Assembly (NCBI RefSeq): GCF_014197795.1 | Contig: NZ_JACIGI010000006.1 | Location: 1 to 64,000 of the forward strand | Direction: 5' to 3' | Origin: Roseospira goensis | GTDB taxonomy: Bacteria; Pseudomonadota; Alphaproteobacteria; Rhodospirillales; Rhodospirillaceae | DNA: 64,000 nucleotides | In this document: piece after piece, positions 17,266 to 26,000 of the stretch | Position numbering within the stretch: position 1 is the stretch's first letter | How the letters are laid out: every line of letters starts with the position of its first letter | Made by a program: the position numbers and the translations under genes | Notes under the pieces: generated by a model | What the model was told of the DNA's origin: nothing | Database searches by the model: none | The model's input: the letters and a program-made list of their open reading frames with translations, nothing else

Positions 17266-18353
17266 CCGGCGACGAACTCCGCCAGCGCATCGGCGCAGGC
17301 CTGCATCTCCTCGCCGGTGCCGATGGTGATGCGCAGGCTGTCCGGCAGTCCGTAGGCCCCCATGGCGCGGGCGATGATGCCCTTGCCGCGCAGGAAGCTG
17401 TCGGCGTCGTTGACCGTGCGGCCGGGTTCGGTCTGGAACGTCACCAGCACGAAGTTGCCGACGCTGTCGGTCAGGTCGAGACCGAGCGCGCGCAGGCGCT
17501 GCGTGGTCCAGGCCAGCCAGTAGTCGTTGTGCTCGCGCGCCAGGTCGGTGAAGGCGTGGTCGGTGATCGCGGCTTCGCCGGCGGCCAGCGCGGGGGCCGA
17601 GACGTTGAACGGGCTGCGCAGCCGGTTCAGCACATCAACGACATGGTCCGGGCCGTAGGCCCAGCCCAGCCGCGCGCCGCCCAGGCCGTGGATCTTGGAG
17701 AACGTCCGCAGCATGACCGTGTTGGGCTGGCCGTCCACCAGGCCGATCCCGGGTTCATAGTCGTTCTTCTCGACGTACTCGGCATAGGCGGCGTCGAGCA
17801 CCAGCAGCACGTCCTCCCGCAGTCCCTCGCGCAGGCGCCGCACCTCGGACTCGGGCAGGTAGGTGCCGGTCGGGTTGTTCGGATTGGCGAGGAACAGGAT
17901 GCGCGTGCGCTCGGTGACGTGCGCCAAGAGGGCGTCGACATCCGCCACCAGGCCGTTTTCCGGGGCCGCCACCGGGGTGACACCCGCGCCCTGGGCGTAG
18001 ATGCGGTACATGAGAAAGGCGTGCTCGGTGAACAGCACCTCGTCGCCCGGCCCGGCGTAGGCGCGCACCAGCAGCGAGATCAACTCGTCCGAGCCGGCTC
18101 CGCACAGCAGCCGCGCCGGATCCAGCCCGTGGCGTCGGCCGATGGCCTCGCGCAGCGCGACCGCCCCGCCGTCCGGATAGCGGTGCACGTCGGCCGCCGC
18201 GGCGCGCAGGGCGGCCACCGCCTGCGGGCTGGCGCCGAGCGCGCCCTCGTTCGAGGACAGCTTGATCACCCGATTGTGGCCGGCGATCGCGGACTCGCCG
18301 GCGACATAGGGCTTGAGGTCGAGGATGCCGGGGCGGACGACGGGCTGTTTCAT
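17262..18353 (-). CDS. hisC: Histidinol-phosphate / aromatic aminotransferase (HisC family)
   Basis: The 363-residue class I/II PLP aminotransferase has KLSSNEGALG near the N-terminus, NPNNPTGTYLP, VLDAAYAEYV and the Schiff-base lysine K220 in RTFSKIHGLGGARLGWAYG, all HisC signatures. It may act in histidine synthesis, in the final transamination to phenylalanine or tyrosine, or both. Its place between a chorismate mutase-like gene and tyrA, away from the his genes at 51-56 kb, favours an aromatic role. ATG 18353 matches the family N-terminus; an in-frame extension upstream is unlike HisC. Confidence 0.9.
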   Translation of the reverse strand: MKQPVVRPGILDLKPYVAGESAIAGHNRVIKLSSNEGALGASPQAVAALRAAAADVHRYPDGGAVALREAIGRRHGLDPARLLCGAGSDELISLLVRAYAGPGDEVLFTEHAFLMYRIYAQGAGVTPVAAPENGLVADVDALLAHVTERTRILFLANPNNPTGTYLPESEVRRLREGLREDVLLVLDAAYAEYVEKNDYEPGIGLVDGQPNTVMLRTFSKIHGLGGARLGWAYGPDHVVDVLNRLRSPFNVSAPALAAGEAAITDHAFTDLAREHNDYWLAWTTQRLRALGLDLTDSVGNFVLVTFQTEPGRTVNDADSFLRGKGIIARAMGAYGLPDSLRITIGTGEEMQACADALAEFVAG

Positions 18354-18453
18354 GACACGGATCCGGATCGGGACGGAGGGAACGGACTCAGAACCACAGG
18401 CGCGGGACGGCACCGCGGTGCGGCCCCGCGTCCCTGTCTTCGGCCATTTGCGT

Positions 18454-19311
18454 TCAGTCCGTCAAGCTTTCGGCGGACAGCGGCGCCGCATAGGCGCCCA
18501 GCAGCAGCGCGGCGCGAATGCCGCCGGCATCGGCGGCACCGGCAAGGGCCTGGAGCCGGGTATCGGCCGGCTCGACGAAGCCACGCACCTCGACCAGGTG
18601 GTGGCGGGTCTCGTCTCCGGTGGCGCGCGCGTCCCAGACCGCGCGCGGCGGCAGGCCGGCGGCGCCAAGGGCGTCGGTGAAGGCCGAGCGGCTGATGTCG
18701 CGGCCGGTCTCGACGGCGATCACCGAGCGGTCGTCGTCGGTGGCCTCGGGCGCCATGCGGGCGATCACCAGGGCCTCGATGCCCTGCGGTCCCGGCCCGG
18801 TGATCGGCAGCCGGGCCACGATGCGCGGAGCGTCGGCGGCCCGTGACAGGATCTGGGTCCACCATGGGGCCTCGTCCTCCCAGCGCGGCAACGGCAGCAC
18901 GCCCAGGGTGGCGGTGCCGCCGGTCACCTCGCGCACGACCTGGGTGGCGGACTGATGGCTGGTGGCCGGCGTGAAGGCGCCGTACTGGTTGCGGGCGACC
19001 TCCAGGTAGCCGGCGCCGCGTTCGGGCATCCACACCGCCAGGCCGAACGGCCCCTGGGTGCTGACGACGCCGGCGAGCAGTTCGCGCCACATGCGCACCA
19101 GCGTGCGTTTCGGCAGGCGGCCGCGCCAGCGCCCGACCAGGCGGCGCAGGATCATGGCCTCGCGCCCTGGCCGCAGCGTCGGTCCGCCCTGCTTGAGCGC
19201 GGCGACGCGCGCGGTGACCGCGTCGCGCTGCATCAACAGGTCGAGGATCTGGTCGTCCAGGGAGTCGATGTCTCGCCGCAGTGTTTCAAGCGTATCGTCG
19301 GAGCGACTCAT
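18454..19311 (-). CDS. Chorismate mutase AroQ domain fused to a prephenate dehydratase-like region
   Basis: The protein has 285 residues. Residues 1-90 are helical and match AroQ-type chorismate mutase (LRRDIDSLDDQILDLLMQRDAV, then R-P-G-R-E-A-M-I-L-R-R-L). The remaining 190 residues look like a divergent relative of the prephenate dehydratase substrate domain (GAFTPATSHQ, GVLPLPRWEDEAPWW), ending in an ACT-like stretch with a G-F-V-E motif. The canonical dehydratase TRF motif is not visible, so mutase activity is likely but dehydratase activity is doubtful. The start at 19311 puts the AroQ helix at the usual place. It heads the CM-hisC-tyrA-HD gene run, 100 bp before hisC. Confidence 0.75.
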   Translation of the reverse strand: MSRSDDTLETLRRDIDSLDDQILDLLMQRDAVTARVAALKQGGPTLRPGREAMILRRLVGRWRGRLPKRTLVRMWRELLAGVVSTQGPFGLAVWMPERGAGYLEVARNQYGAFTPATSHQSATQVVREVTGGTATLGVLPLPRWEDEAPWWTQILSRAADAPRIVARLPITGPGPQGIEALVIARMAPEATDDDRSVIAVETGRDISRSAFTDALGAAGLPPRAVWDARATGDETRHHLVEVRGFVEPADTRLQALAGAADAGGIRAALLLGAYAAPLSAESLTD

Positions 19312-19610
19312 GGAGGGTGATTCCCGTGTGGGCGGAGGCGGCTCAGGTGTAAGCGCCAAAGCCCCCGAAATCAAAGAAAACGTTGACACTCGACGGCGCC
19401 GGCCCTAGGTGTTGCGGCGCTCAGGAAGGCTGGTGACGACCCATGCCCGCGCGCCGTGGCCGGCGCGGCGGTGGCGCCGTGGTCGCCGGCCGTGTGGGGG
19501 CGGGCGCCGCCCGCAAGGCGCCGCCCGCTGTCCTCCGACCGCTGTCCGCCGACCGCCTGACGGGTCGGTCCGGCGCGGATCCGGCCCGTCCCGACCATCC
19601 CAACCCGTGA
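19312..19610. other. GC-rich intergenic region between divergent chorismate mutase and metX genes
   Basis: This 299-bp stretch must hold both promoters. The metX side (19440-19560) is very GC-rich with overlapping inverted repeats, for example GGGCGGGCGCCGCCCGC near 19500. It could form a structured metX leader, but the conserved parts of SAM-I, SAM-II or SAM/SAH riboswitches were not recognised. A 55-codon Ala/Arg/Gly-rich frame (19442-19609) ends just before the metX start and looks non-coding. Confidence 0.4.
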
Positions 19611-19613
19611 GTG

Positions 19614-20771
19614 ATGCCGGTGGACACTCCGCAGAACATGACCATCCGGGTTGGGGAGGACCAGCCGATCCGCCTGGATAGCGGTCTGGAACTCGGGCCG
19701 GTGACCGTCGCCTACCAGACGATGGGCCGCCTGAACGCGGACCGGTCCAACGTCATTGTCATCTGTCACGCCCTGACCGGTGACCAGTTCGTCGCCGGGA
19801 TCCATCCCGTCACCGGCAAGCCCGGCTGGTGGGACCGGCTGGTCGGGCCCGGCAAGGTGATCGACACCAACCGGTTCTTCGTGTTGTGCGCCAATGTGCT
19901 GGGCGGCTGCATGGGCACCACCGGACCGCGCGACATCAACCCGGCGACCGGCCGGCCCTGGGGTCTGGGCTTTCCCGTCATTACCATCGGCGACATGGTC
20001 ACGGTCCAGGCCCGGCTTCTGGACGCGCTCGGGATCGACCAGGTGTTCTGCGTGATCGGCGGGTCGATGGGCGGCATGCAGGTGCTGGAGTGGGCCACCG
20101 CGTATCCGGAGCGCGTGTTCGCGGCCGTGCCGATTGCCGCCTCCTACCGGCACTCGGCGCAGAACATCGCCTTTCACGAGGTCGGGCGACAGGCCATCAT
20201 GGCGGACCCGAACTGGCACGGCGGGGCCTATCACGAGCATGGGGTCACGCCGCACAGCGGCCTCGCCGTGGCGCGCATGACCGCCCATATCACCTACCTG
20301 TCCGAGACCGCCCTGCATCGCAAGTTCGGGCGCCGGCTGCAGAACCGCGAGGCCATCACCTACGGCTTCGATGCCGACTTTCAGGTGGAGAGCTACCTGC
20401 GCCACCAGGGCTCCACCTTCGTCGACCGGTTCGACGCCAACGCCTACCTCTATATCACCCGGGCGATGGACTACTTCGACCTGGCGACCGAGCACGGCGG
20501 CAAGTTGGCCAACGCGTTCCGACACACGCCGGCGCGTTTCTGCGTCATCAGCTTTTCGAGCGACTGGCTGTTCCCGACCGTGGAGAGCCGGGCCATCGTG
20601 CACGCACTCAACAGCGTCGCGGCCAACGTCAGCTTCGTCGAGGTCGAGAGCGACAAGGGGCACGATGCCTTCCTCCTGGAGGAGCCGGAGTTCCACGAGA
20701 CCCTGCGTGGGTTCCTCGACGGGGCGGCGCGTCACCGGGGCCTGCCAGCCCTGGCCCCGGAGGCCGTCTGA
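19614..20771 (+). CDS. metX: Homoserine O-acyltransferase MetX
   Basis: It activates homoserine (with acetyl-CoA, or succinyl-CoA in some MetX proteins) for methionine synthesis. The 385-residue alpha/beta hydrolase has the nucleophile elbow G-G-S-M-G-G-M-Q (Ser near 151), the oxyanion region CHALTGD, and the C-terminal GHDAFLLE with the catalytic His; Asp is in SSDWLFP. The acyl donor cannot be fixed from sequence with confidence. ATG 19614 is preceded by GTG 19611, and neither has a clear Shine-Dalgarno. It overlaps metW by one base. Confidence 0.94.
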   Translation: MPVDTPQNMTIRVGEDQPIRLDSGLELGPVTVAYQTMGRLNADRSNVIVICHALTGDQFVAGIHPVTGKPGWWDRLVGPGKVIDTNRFFVLCANVLGGCMGTTGPRDINPATGRPWGLGFPVITIGDMVTVQARLLDALGIDQVFCVIGGSMGGMQVLEWATAYPERVFAAVPIAASYRHSAQNIAFHEVGRQAIMADPNWHGGAYHEHGVTPHSGLAVARMTAHITYLSETALHRKFGRRLQNREAITYGFDADFQVESYLRHQGSTFVDRFDANAYLYITRAMDYFDLATEHGGKLANAFRHTPARFCVISFSSDWLFPTVESRAIVHALNSVAANVSFVEVESDKGHDAFLLEEPEFHETLRGFLDGAARHRGLPALAPEAV

Positions 20772-21538
20772 TGCACGCGCCCGTCGTCGGCCCAGGGACC
20801 GGCTGGGAGAACAACCTGGGGGGCGGTCCGGAGGGCGGCCCGGGCGTCAGCCCCGCGGGCGGCAACGGCGATCTGCGCTTCGATCTGCGCCTGATCGCGG
20901 ACATGGTCACGCCGGGGGCGCGGGTGCTGGACGTGGGGTGCGGCGATGGCGCCCTGCTGCAATACCTGGCCGTCACCAAGGGGGTCGACGGGCGCGGCAT
21001 CGAACTGTCGATGGCGGGGGTGCGGGCCGCCGTGCGGCGCGGCGTCTCCGTCATTCAGGGCAACGCGGACACCGATCTGGCGGACTATCCCGGTGGCGCC
21101 TTCGACTACGCCATCCTGAGCCAGACCCTGCAGGCGACCCAACGTCCGCGCGAGGTGCTGGACCACCTGCTCCGGGTGGCCGCGCATGCGATCGTGTCGT
21201 TTCCGAACTTCGGGTTCTGGAAGGCGCGCTGGCACCTGGTCAGTAAGGGCCGCATGCCGGTGACGCCGGGCCTACCGGAAGAATGGTGGGAGACGCCGAA
21301 CATCCACTTCTGTACGATTAAGGACTTCGTTGCGCTGGCGCGCCGCATGGACCTGGTGATCGAGAAGGGGGTCGCCTTGAACGAGAACGGCACCGTCAAC
21401 CGGCTGTCCGCCACCGGGCCGTGGGCTAATCTGCTGAGCGCGCAGGCGGTGTTCCTGCTGCGCCGGCGCGATCCCAAAGGTGGGCCTGTGCCCAATGGCG
21501 GACCCAATGGCGGGTCCAACGACGGTCGGCGACCGTGA
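20771..21538 (+). CDS. metW: Methionine biosynthesis protein MetW
   Basis: The 255-residue SAM-methyltransferase-fold protein is regularly paired with MetX and thought to support its activity. The core is recognisable: LRFDLRLIADMV, motif I VLDVGCGDGALL, YAILSQTLQATQRP, VSFPNFGFWKARW, and PEEWWETPNIHFCTIKDF. Compared with the usual roughly 200 residues, both ends are extended by low-complexity Gly/Pro/Asn runs (GGGPEGGPG near residue 20 and GGPVPNGGPNGGSNDG at the C-terminus). Its ATG overlaps the metX TGA. Confidence 0.93.
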   Translation: MHAPVVGPGTGWENNLGGGPEGGPGVSPAGGNGDLRFDLRLIADMVTPGARVLDVGCGDGALLQYLAVTKGVDGRGIELSMAGVRAAVRRGVSVIQGNADTDLADYPGGAFDYAILSQTLQATQRPREVLDHLLRVAAHAIVSFPNFGFWKARWHLVSKGRMPVTPGLPEEWWETPNIHFCTIKDFVALARRMDLVIEKGVALNENGTVNRLSATGPWANLLSAQAVFLLRRRDPKGGPVPNGGPNGGSNDGRRP

Positions 21539-22143
21539 CCCGCCGCACCCGCGCATGGCTGGGGCTGATCGCGCTGCTCGTGGTGGTCGGAACCGCGCTG
21601 GCGGCTGCCGTTCGGGTGGGCGTGCTGACCGGGGGCGGGGTGATCGAGCCGCCGCGCACCACCGTGGCGGTCGACCTGCCTGACCGGGGCGGCCGGCTGG
21701 CGCTGTCGGTGGCCGGCGGCGGCCGGCTCGCGGCCGTCTGCCGGCGCCACGTCGTGGTCGAACGGGCCGGGCAGCGGATCATCGACACCGCGCTGTTTCC
21801 GGCGCCCCTCGACCGCCGCTTCGGGCTCGCGGTGTATTGGCTGCCGGCGGATGGCCGCGACGGCCCCTATGTGCGTCTCGCCGATCCGGCGGGCGACATT
21901 CTGCTCGACCTGCGCAGCTTCATGGCATGGCGGATCACCGACAGCGGCGGCCGGCCGTGGCTGACGGCGCCTGTGGGGGTGTCGGCGGCGGGGTCCGTGA
22001 CGGAGGCCGACGGCGCCTTGACTCTTACGGCGGGGCGGCCCCTGCCCGAGGCGGTCGCGTTGGCGGACGGCATGCTGCTGGGCCGGGTGATCGAGACCCC
22101 CGACGACGGCATCACTTACGTGCCCATCCCGGACCCCACCTGA
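21535..22143 (+). CDS. Membrane-anchored protein of unknown function
   Basis: The family is not recognised. The 202-residue protein starts with GTG in a GTGA overlap with the metW stop, so it is probably translationally coupled to it. One hydrophobic segment (about 8-28, LGLIALLVVVGTALAAAV) acts as a signal anchor or uncleaved signal. The rest is a predicted extracytoplasmic beta-rich domain with repeated short strands and a single Cys in AVCRRHVVV. GC-rich codon use matches its neighbours. Confidence 0.65.
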   Translation: MTRRTRAWLGLIALLVVVGTALAAAVRVGVLTGGGVIEPPRTTVAVDLPDRGGRLALSVAGGGRLAAVCRRHVVVERAGQRIIDTALFPAPLDRRFGLAVYWLPADGRDGPYVRLADPAGDILLDLRSFMAWRITDSGGRPWLTAPVGVSAAGSVTEADGALTLTAGRPLPEAVALADGMLLGRVIETPDDGITYVPIPDPT

Positions 22144-22161
22144 CCGCCGCGGCCGCGCCAG

Positions 22162-22554
22162 CTAGCCCGCGCCGCCATCCGTCGCGTCGCGATCGCGAGC
22201 ATATCGACGCGCGAGCGGGAAGGGCGGCAACCAGCCCTCGCGCCGGACGGTCCAGATCTCGTAAGTCGGCACGACCTGGTCGGGCGCGTCCAGGGACCCC
22301 AGGTGCACCTCGATCTCGTTGTCGCTGCGGGCGAACACGGACGAGCCGCAGTGCGGACAGAAGTGCCGGCCGCGGTAGTCGCGTGTCTCGCCCTCGATCG
22401 TCACCGCCGCCTGCGGGAACACCGCCGCCGCGTAGAACAGGGCGCCGTGGTGCTTGCGGCAGTCGAGACAATGGCACAGACCGACCCGGACCGGACGGCC
22501 GGACGCTGCGAAACGGACGCGGCCGCACAGGCAGCCGCCAAGGTAGCGATCCAT
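22162..22554 (-). CDS. GFA/CENP-V family zinc-binding protein
   Basis: This is a 130-residue member of the glutathione-dependent formaldehyde-activating fold family. Zinc-ligand cysteines lie in GGCLCG (C8, C10), LCHCLDC (C27, C29, C32) and FCPHCGSSVF. Family members are small cytosolic beta-sandwich proteins; most do not act on formaldehyde, so the substrate is unknown. It is convergent with the unknown gene ending 18 bp away. The large palindrome array starts about 48 bp upstream of its start codon, so its promoter must lie in or beyond repeats. Confidence 0.82.
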   Translation of the reverse strand: MDRYLGGCLCGRVRFAASGRPVRVGLCHCLDCRKHHGALFYAAAVFPQAAVTIEGETRDYRGRHFCPHCGSSVFARSDNEIEVHLGSLDAPDQVVPTYEIWTVRREGWLPPFPLARRYARDRDATDGGAG

Positions 22555-22602
22555 GTCGTGTCTCCCTGAAGACGGCTACGGGCGTGTCCGGGTTCGCTGC
22601 CG

Positions 22603-23166
22603 CGCCCACGCAGGAGCGTGGGCGCGCGAGCCTCTGTCTCGGTCCCACGCTCCGGCGTGGGACCGCATACCACCCAAGCGCCCACGCGGGAGCGTGGGCG
22701 CGCGAGAGCCTCTGTCTCGGTCCCACGCTCCGGCGTGGGACCGGTACGCCGCTCCATGGCGCCCACGCGGGAGCGTGAGCGCGAGAGCCTCTGTCTCGAT
22801 CCCACGCTCCGGCGTGGGACCGCACGCCACCCAAGCGCCCCCGCAGGAGCGGGAGCGCGAGAGCGCTTCTGTCTCGGTCCCACGCTCCGGCGTGGGACCG
22901 GTACGCCACTCCATGGCGCCTGCGCGGGAGCGTGGGCGCGAGAGCCTCTGTCTCGGTCCCACGCTCCGGCGTGGGACCGGTACGCCGCTCCATGGCGCCC
23001 ACGCGGGAGCGTGGGCGCGAGAGCCTCTGTCTCGGTCCCACGCTCCGGCGTGGGACCGCACGCCACCCAAGCGCCCACGCAGGAGCGTGGGCGCGAGACC
23101 CGCTCTTTCTCGGTCCCACGCTCCGGCGTGGGACCGCACGCCACCCAAGCGCCCACGCGGGAGCGC
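22603..23166. repeat. Array of alternating GC-rich palindromes (BIME-like), locus 1
   Basis: Seven A-B pairs plus a truncated eighth A are present. A has the core CCCACGC-GGGA-GCGTGGG and B the core CCCACGC-TCCG-GCGTGGG, so B is roughly an inverted A. The A-to-B linker is constant (AGCCTCTGTCT). The B-to-A linker takes two forms, CACCCAAG-type or CTCCATGG-type, in the order X-Y-X-Y-Y-X-X. Period is 75-82 bp. The degenerate fourth A (near 22834) carries an A-to-C and T-to-G pair that keeps the stem. The last A runs directly into the stop codon of the peptidase gene. Confidence 0.92.
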
Positions 23167-24459
23167 CTACCGCGTCACCCGTTCCAGCCCGCACCACTCG
23201 GCGATGAACAGGGCGATGGCGCCGGTGACGCGCCTCACCGACTCCAGGCTCACGCGCTCGTCGACGCCGTGGATGGCCTCGGCCCGGGGGCCGTAGACCA
23301 AACACGGGATGCCCTGGTAGAGCACGAACACCCGGCCGTCCAGGTAGCTGGTGGTGGTGAACGCCTCCAGCGCGCGGCCGTACGCCTGGGCGTGGGCGCG
23401 GCCCAGGGTCTGTTCGGCCGCCGAGCCCTCCTCCAGCACGTACCCCTCGGCCATGAAGCCGTTGTAGGTGACCTCGGGGGGATTGTTGGCCAGGAACGGG
23501 TCGTCCGCTGCGGTGCGGCGCAGGCAGGCCTCGATCTCGCGGGCCGCATCGCGCGGGTCGATCCCCGGATAGAGCCCGAAGCGGCCGTCGAAGGTGCACC
23601 AGGCCGGCACCGACGAGGCCCAGTCCCCGCCCACGATCTTGCCGGGATTGAAGGTGATCGGCGCGTCGAGGTGCTCGAAGTGCCGATGCGCTCCCTTGCG
23701 GGTGTTCCACGCGGCCTCCAGCCCGCGCAGGCCCTGGATCAGGCGGAAGGCGGCCTCGATGGCATTGGCGCCGCGTCCGGCCTCGCGCACGTGCGCCGGC
23801 ACGCCGCGGACGGTGACCTGGAACCAGATCACGCCGACGTTGGCGCGCACCAGCTTGTCGTCCTCCGGCTCCGGGATGATCGCGGCGTCGGCACGGTAGC
23901 CGCGCATAAGACAGGCCAGGGCGCCGTTGCCGGTGCACTCCTCCTCGACCACGGACTGCTGGTAGACCGGCGCGGCCGGCTGGTAGCCCAGGCGACGCAG
24001 CGCGTCCACGGCGAAGATGTTGGCCGACAGCCCCGCCTTCATGTCGCCGGCCCCGCGGCCGTACAGCCAGTCGCCCTCGCGGCGCGGCTGGAACGGCGGG
24101 CTGGCCCACATGTCCGCCGGTCCGGTCGGCACCACGTCCATGTGCCCGTTCAGGATCAGCGAACGGCCCTTGGCCTCGCGCGGGCGATGCGTGCCAACCA
24201 CGTTGAGGGCCTGGCCGTAGTCCACCGTCACCGGCGAGAATCCGGGATGGTGGCGGATCGCCTCCACGTCCAGGGTCCAGCGGTCGAGGGCGTAGCCGCG
24301 CGCTGCCAGCGCGTCGAACATGTAATCCTGCGCCGTGTGCTCCTGCCCGCGCAGGGTGGGGAAGCGCACCAGGTTTTCGAGGACCGCGACCTGATCGGCG
24401 AACCCGTCCTCCACGGCGGCCAGGATCTCGCGGGACAGGGACGGGTCGAGGGCGGTCAT
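23167..24459 (-). CDS. M20-family metallopeptidase (acetylornithine deacetylase/DapE-like)
   Basis: The predicted 430-residue di-zinc amidohydrolase has metal-site motifs NGHMDVVP (H106, D108), GRGAGDMKAG (D139), the catalytic Glu pair in VVEEECTGNG (about 172-173), IIPEPED, and a late His in EAIHGVDERV. A lid/dimerisation domain (about 205-320) interrupts the catalytic domain as usual. The deacylated substrate is not clear; resemblance is to ArgE/DapE-type deacylases rather than carboxypeptidase G2. GGAG precedes ATG 24459. Confidence 0.85.
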   Translation of the reverse strand: MTALDPSLSREILAAVEDGFADQVAVLENLVRFPTLRGQEHTAQDYMFDALAARGYALDRWTLDVEAIRHHPGFSPVTVDYGQALNVVGTHRPREAKGRSLILNGHMDVVPTGPADMWASPPFQPRREGDWLYGRGAGDMKAGLSANIFAVDALRRLGYQPAAPVYQQSVVEEECTGNGALACLMRGYRADAAIIPEPEDDKLVRANVGVIWFQVTVRGVPAHVREAGRGANAIEAAFRLIQGLRGLEAAWNTRKGAHRHFEHLDAPITFNPGKIVGGDWASSVPAWCTFDGRFGLYPGIDPRDAAREIEACLRRTAADDPFLANNPPEVTYNGFMAEGYVLEEGSAAEQTLGRAHAQAYGRALEAFTTTSYLDGRVFVLYQGIPCLVYGPRAEAIHGVDERVSLESVRRVTGAIALFIAEWCGLERVTR

Positions 24460-24517
24460 CACAGAGGCTCCGGGGCGGTGCGCGACGTCCTCACGCTCGC
24501 GCGGGGCGCCGCCGCCG

Positions 24518-25219
24518 TCAACCCGTGCGTCCCTCCGGCTCCCGCACCGCATGCCGGCAGGCCGGGTCCGGCACGTCCAGCCGGCCCCGGGACAGGCGCA
24601 GGGTGCGGGTCGCGACCTTGCGCCGGAAGTGCGGGTCGTGGGAGACGAGAATCATGGCCTGTGGCAGGTCGTGCAGCACCGCGACCATGCGGTCGGTGGT
24701 CTCCTCGTCGAGCGCGTTGGTGGGCTCGTCCAGCAGCAGCACGTCCGGGTCCATGGCCAGCACGCAGGCCAGGGAGACCAGCCGCTTCTCGCCGCCGGAG
24801 AGCGTGTGCGTCACCCGGTCGCGGAAGCCCTCCAGGCCCACCTGGGCGAGCACCCGCTCGACGGTCGCGAGCGCCTCGGCCCGCGACTGGCCCAGGTTGA
24901 GTGGGCCGAAGGCGACGTCCTCGGCCACCGTGGGACAGAACAGCTGGTCGTCCGGGTCCTGGAAGACATAGCCGGCGCGCCGGCGCACCTCGTGGAAGTC
25001 CGCTTCGGCCCGGCGCTCCCGGCCGAACGCGACCACACGGCCCTCCTGTGGTCGCAACAGTCCCACCAGCACCTGCAGCAGGGTGCTCTTGCCGGCGCCG
25101 TTGGGGCCGGTGATCGCGAGGCGCTCGCCGGCGTCCAGGTGCAGGCGCGCGCCCGCCAGCACCGGCGGCCGGTGCGGGTAGGCGAAGCGCAGGTCGACGA
25201 CCTCAAACAGGCGGGGCAT
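24518..25219 (-). CDS. cbiO: Cobalt ECF transporter ATPase CbiO
   Basis: The 233-residue ABC ATPase of an energy-coupling-factor metal importer has Walker A ITGPNGAGKST, the ECF-type Q-loop FQDPDDQLFCPTV (D-P-D-D-Q is typical of CbiO/EcfA), signature LSGGEKRLVSLA, Walker B LLLDEPTNALD and switch His in LVSHDPHF. ATG 25219 lies inside the end of cbiQ (17-bp overlap). It is last in cbiM-cbiL-cbiQ-cbiO. Confidence 0.94.
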   Translation of the reverse strand: MPRLFEVVDLRFAYPHRPPVLAGARLHLDAGERLAITGPNGAGKSTLLQVLVGLLRPQEGRVVAFGRERRAEADFHEVRRRAGYVFQDPDDQLFCPTVAEDVAFGPLNLGQSRAEALATVERVLAQVGLEGFRDRVTHTLSGGEKRLVSLACVLAMDPDVLLLDEPTNALDEETTDRMVAVLHDLPQAMILVSHDPHFRRKVATRTLRLSRGRLDVPDPACRHAVREPEGRTG

Positions 25220-26000
25220 GGAGGGTGTCCAGGGTGAGCAGGAGGCCGAGACCGGCGGCCAGGGCGGCGCCGAAGACGGCGTCGCGGGCGCCGAAGCGCA
25301 ACGAGTCGAGCAGCGGCAGGTGTCCGGTGAAGCCACGGCATTTCATCGCCGACAGGATGCGCTCGCCGCGGTCGAAGGCGCGCACCAGCAGCATGCCGAT
25401 GAGATAGCCGAAGCTGCGGAAGGTATGGCCGTTGGTGCCCGGGCGGAAGCCGCGGGTTTTCATGGCCCGGCGCAGGCGGTGGTACTCGGCGTCCATGACC
25501 GCGATGTAGCGCACCGTGAACAGCAGCAGATGGACCAGCGTCAGCGGCACCCGCAGGCGGGCCAGGGCGTGGCCGAGGGTGGTCGGCTCCATCGAGCCGA
25601 CCAGGGTCAGCAGCATGAGAACGATGGCGTTGGCCTTCAGCGCGATGGCCGCCGCCTGTTCCAGCCCGGCCCATGACGCGGGCCAGCCGAACAGCGTGAC
25701 GGCCGCCGGACCGGGCACCGTGAACGGCAGCAGCACCAGCAGCACCAGAATGAACCCGTCCATCATCGCCATGCGCTTAAGGGTCGGTCCGACGGGCAGG
25801 CGCGACGCCGCCAGGGCCACCCCCGCCAGGACGAGCGGCAGCAGCAGCACCCACAGGCTGTCCAGCGCCACCGTGACCAGCGCGAAGGCGACCGCGCCGA
25901 GGATGCGCGCGCGCGGGTCCAGCGCCTGCACCGGCGCCCGTGGCAGCGCCGCCGGCGACGCGCCGCCCGCGGCGCCGTCCTGGCCCAGGACGTGGCTCAT
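25203..26000 (-). CDS. cbiQ: Cobalt ECF transporter transmembrane protein CbiQ
   Basis: The 265-residue T-component couples CbiO to CbiM. It has several membrane spans and the two ATPase-coupling helices expected in the family, R-A-M-K-T-R-G-F and S-A-M-K-C-R-G-F (consensus A-R-G). It starts in an ATGA overlap with cbiL. Confidence 0.94.
   Translation of the reverse strand: MSHVLGQDGAAGGASPAALPRAPVQALDPRARILGAVAFALVTVALDSLWVLLLPLVLAGVALAASRLPVGPTLKRMAMMDGFILVLLVLLPFTVPGPAAVTLFGWPASWAGLEQAAAIALKANAIVLMLLTLVGSMEPTTLGHALARLRVPLTLVHLLLFTVRYIAVMDAEYHRLRRAMKTRGFRPGTNGHTFRSFGYLIGMLLVRAFDRGERILSAMKCRGFTGHLPLLDSLRFGARDAVFGAALAAGLGLLLTLDTLHAPPV

Noticed and set aside
19442-19609. 55-codon frame directly upstream of metX as a leader peptide
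   Set aside because: No ribosome site, Ala/Arg/Gly-rich content expected of GC-rich noncoding DNA, and no run of Met codons that would support attenuation.
22576-23156. Long open frames with repeated Arg/Gly/Pro-rich peptides across the palindrome arrays (also at 29000-29330 and 56070-56230)
   Set aside because: They arise from GC-rich repeat units whose length keeps a frame open; peptides repeat with the DNA, run on both strands, and have no start signals. Such frames are likely to be mis-annotated as proteins.
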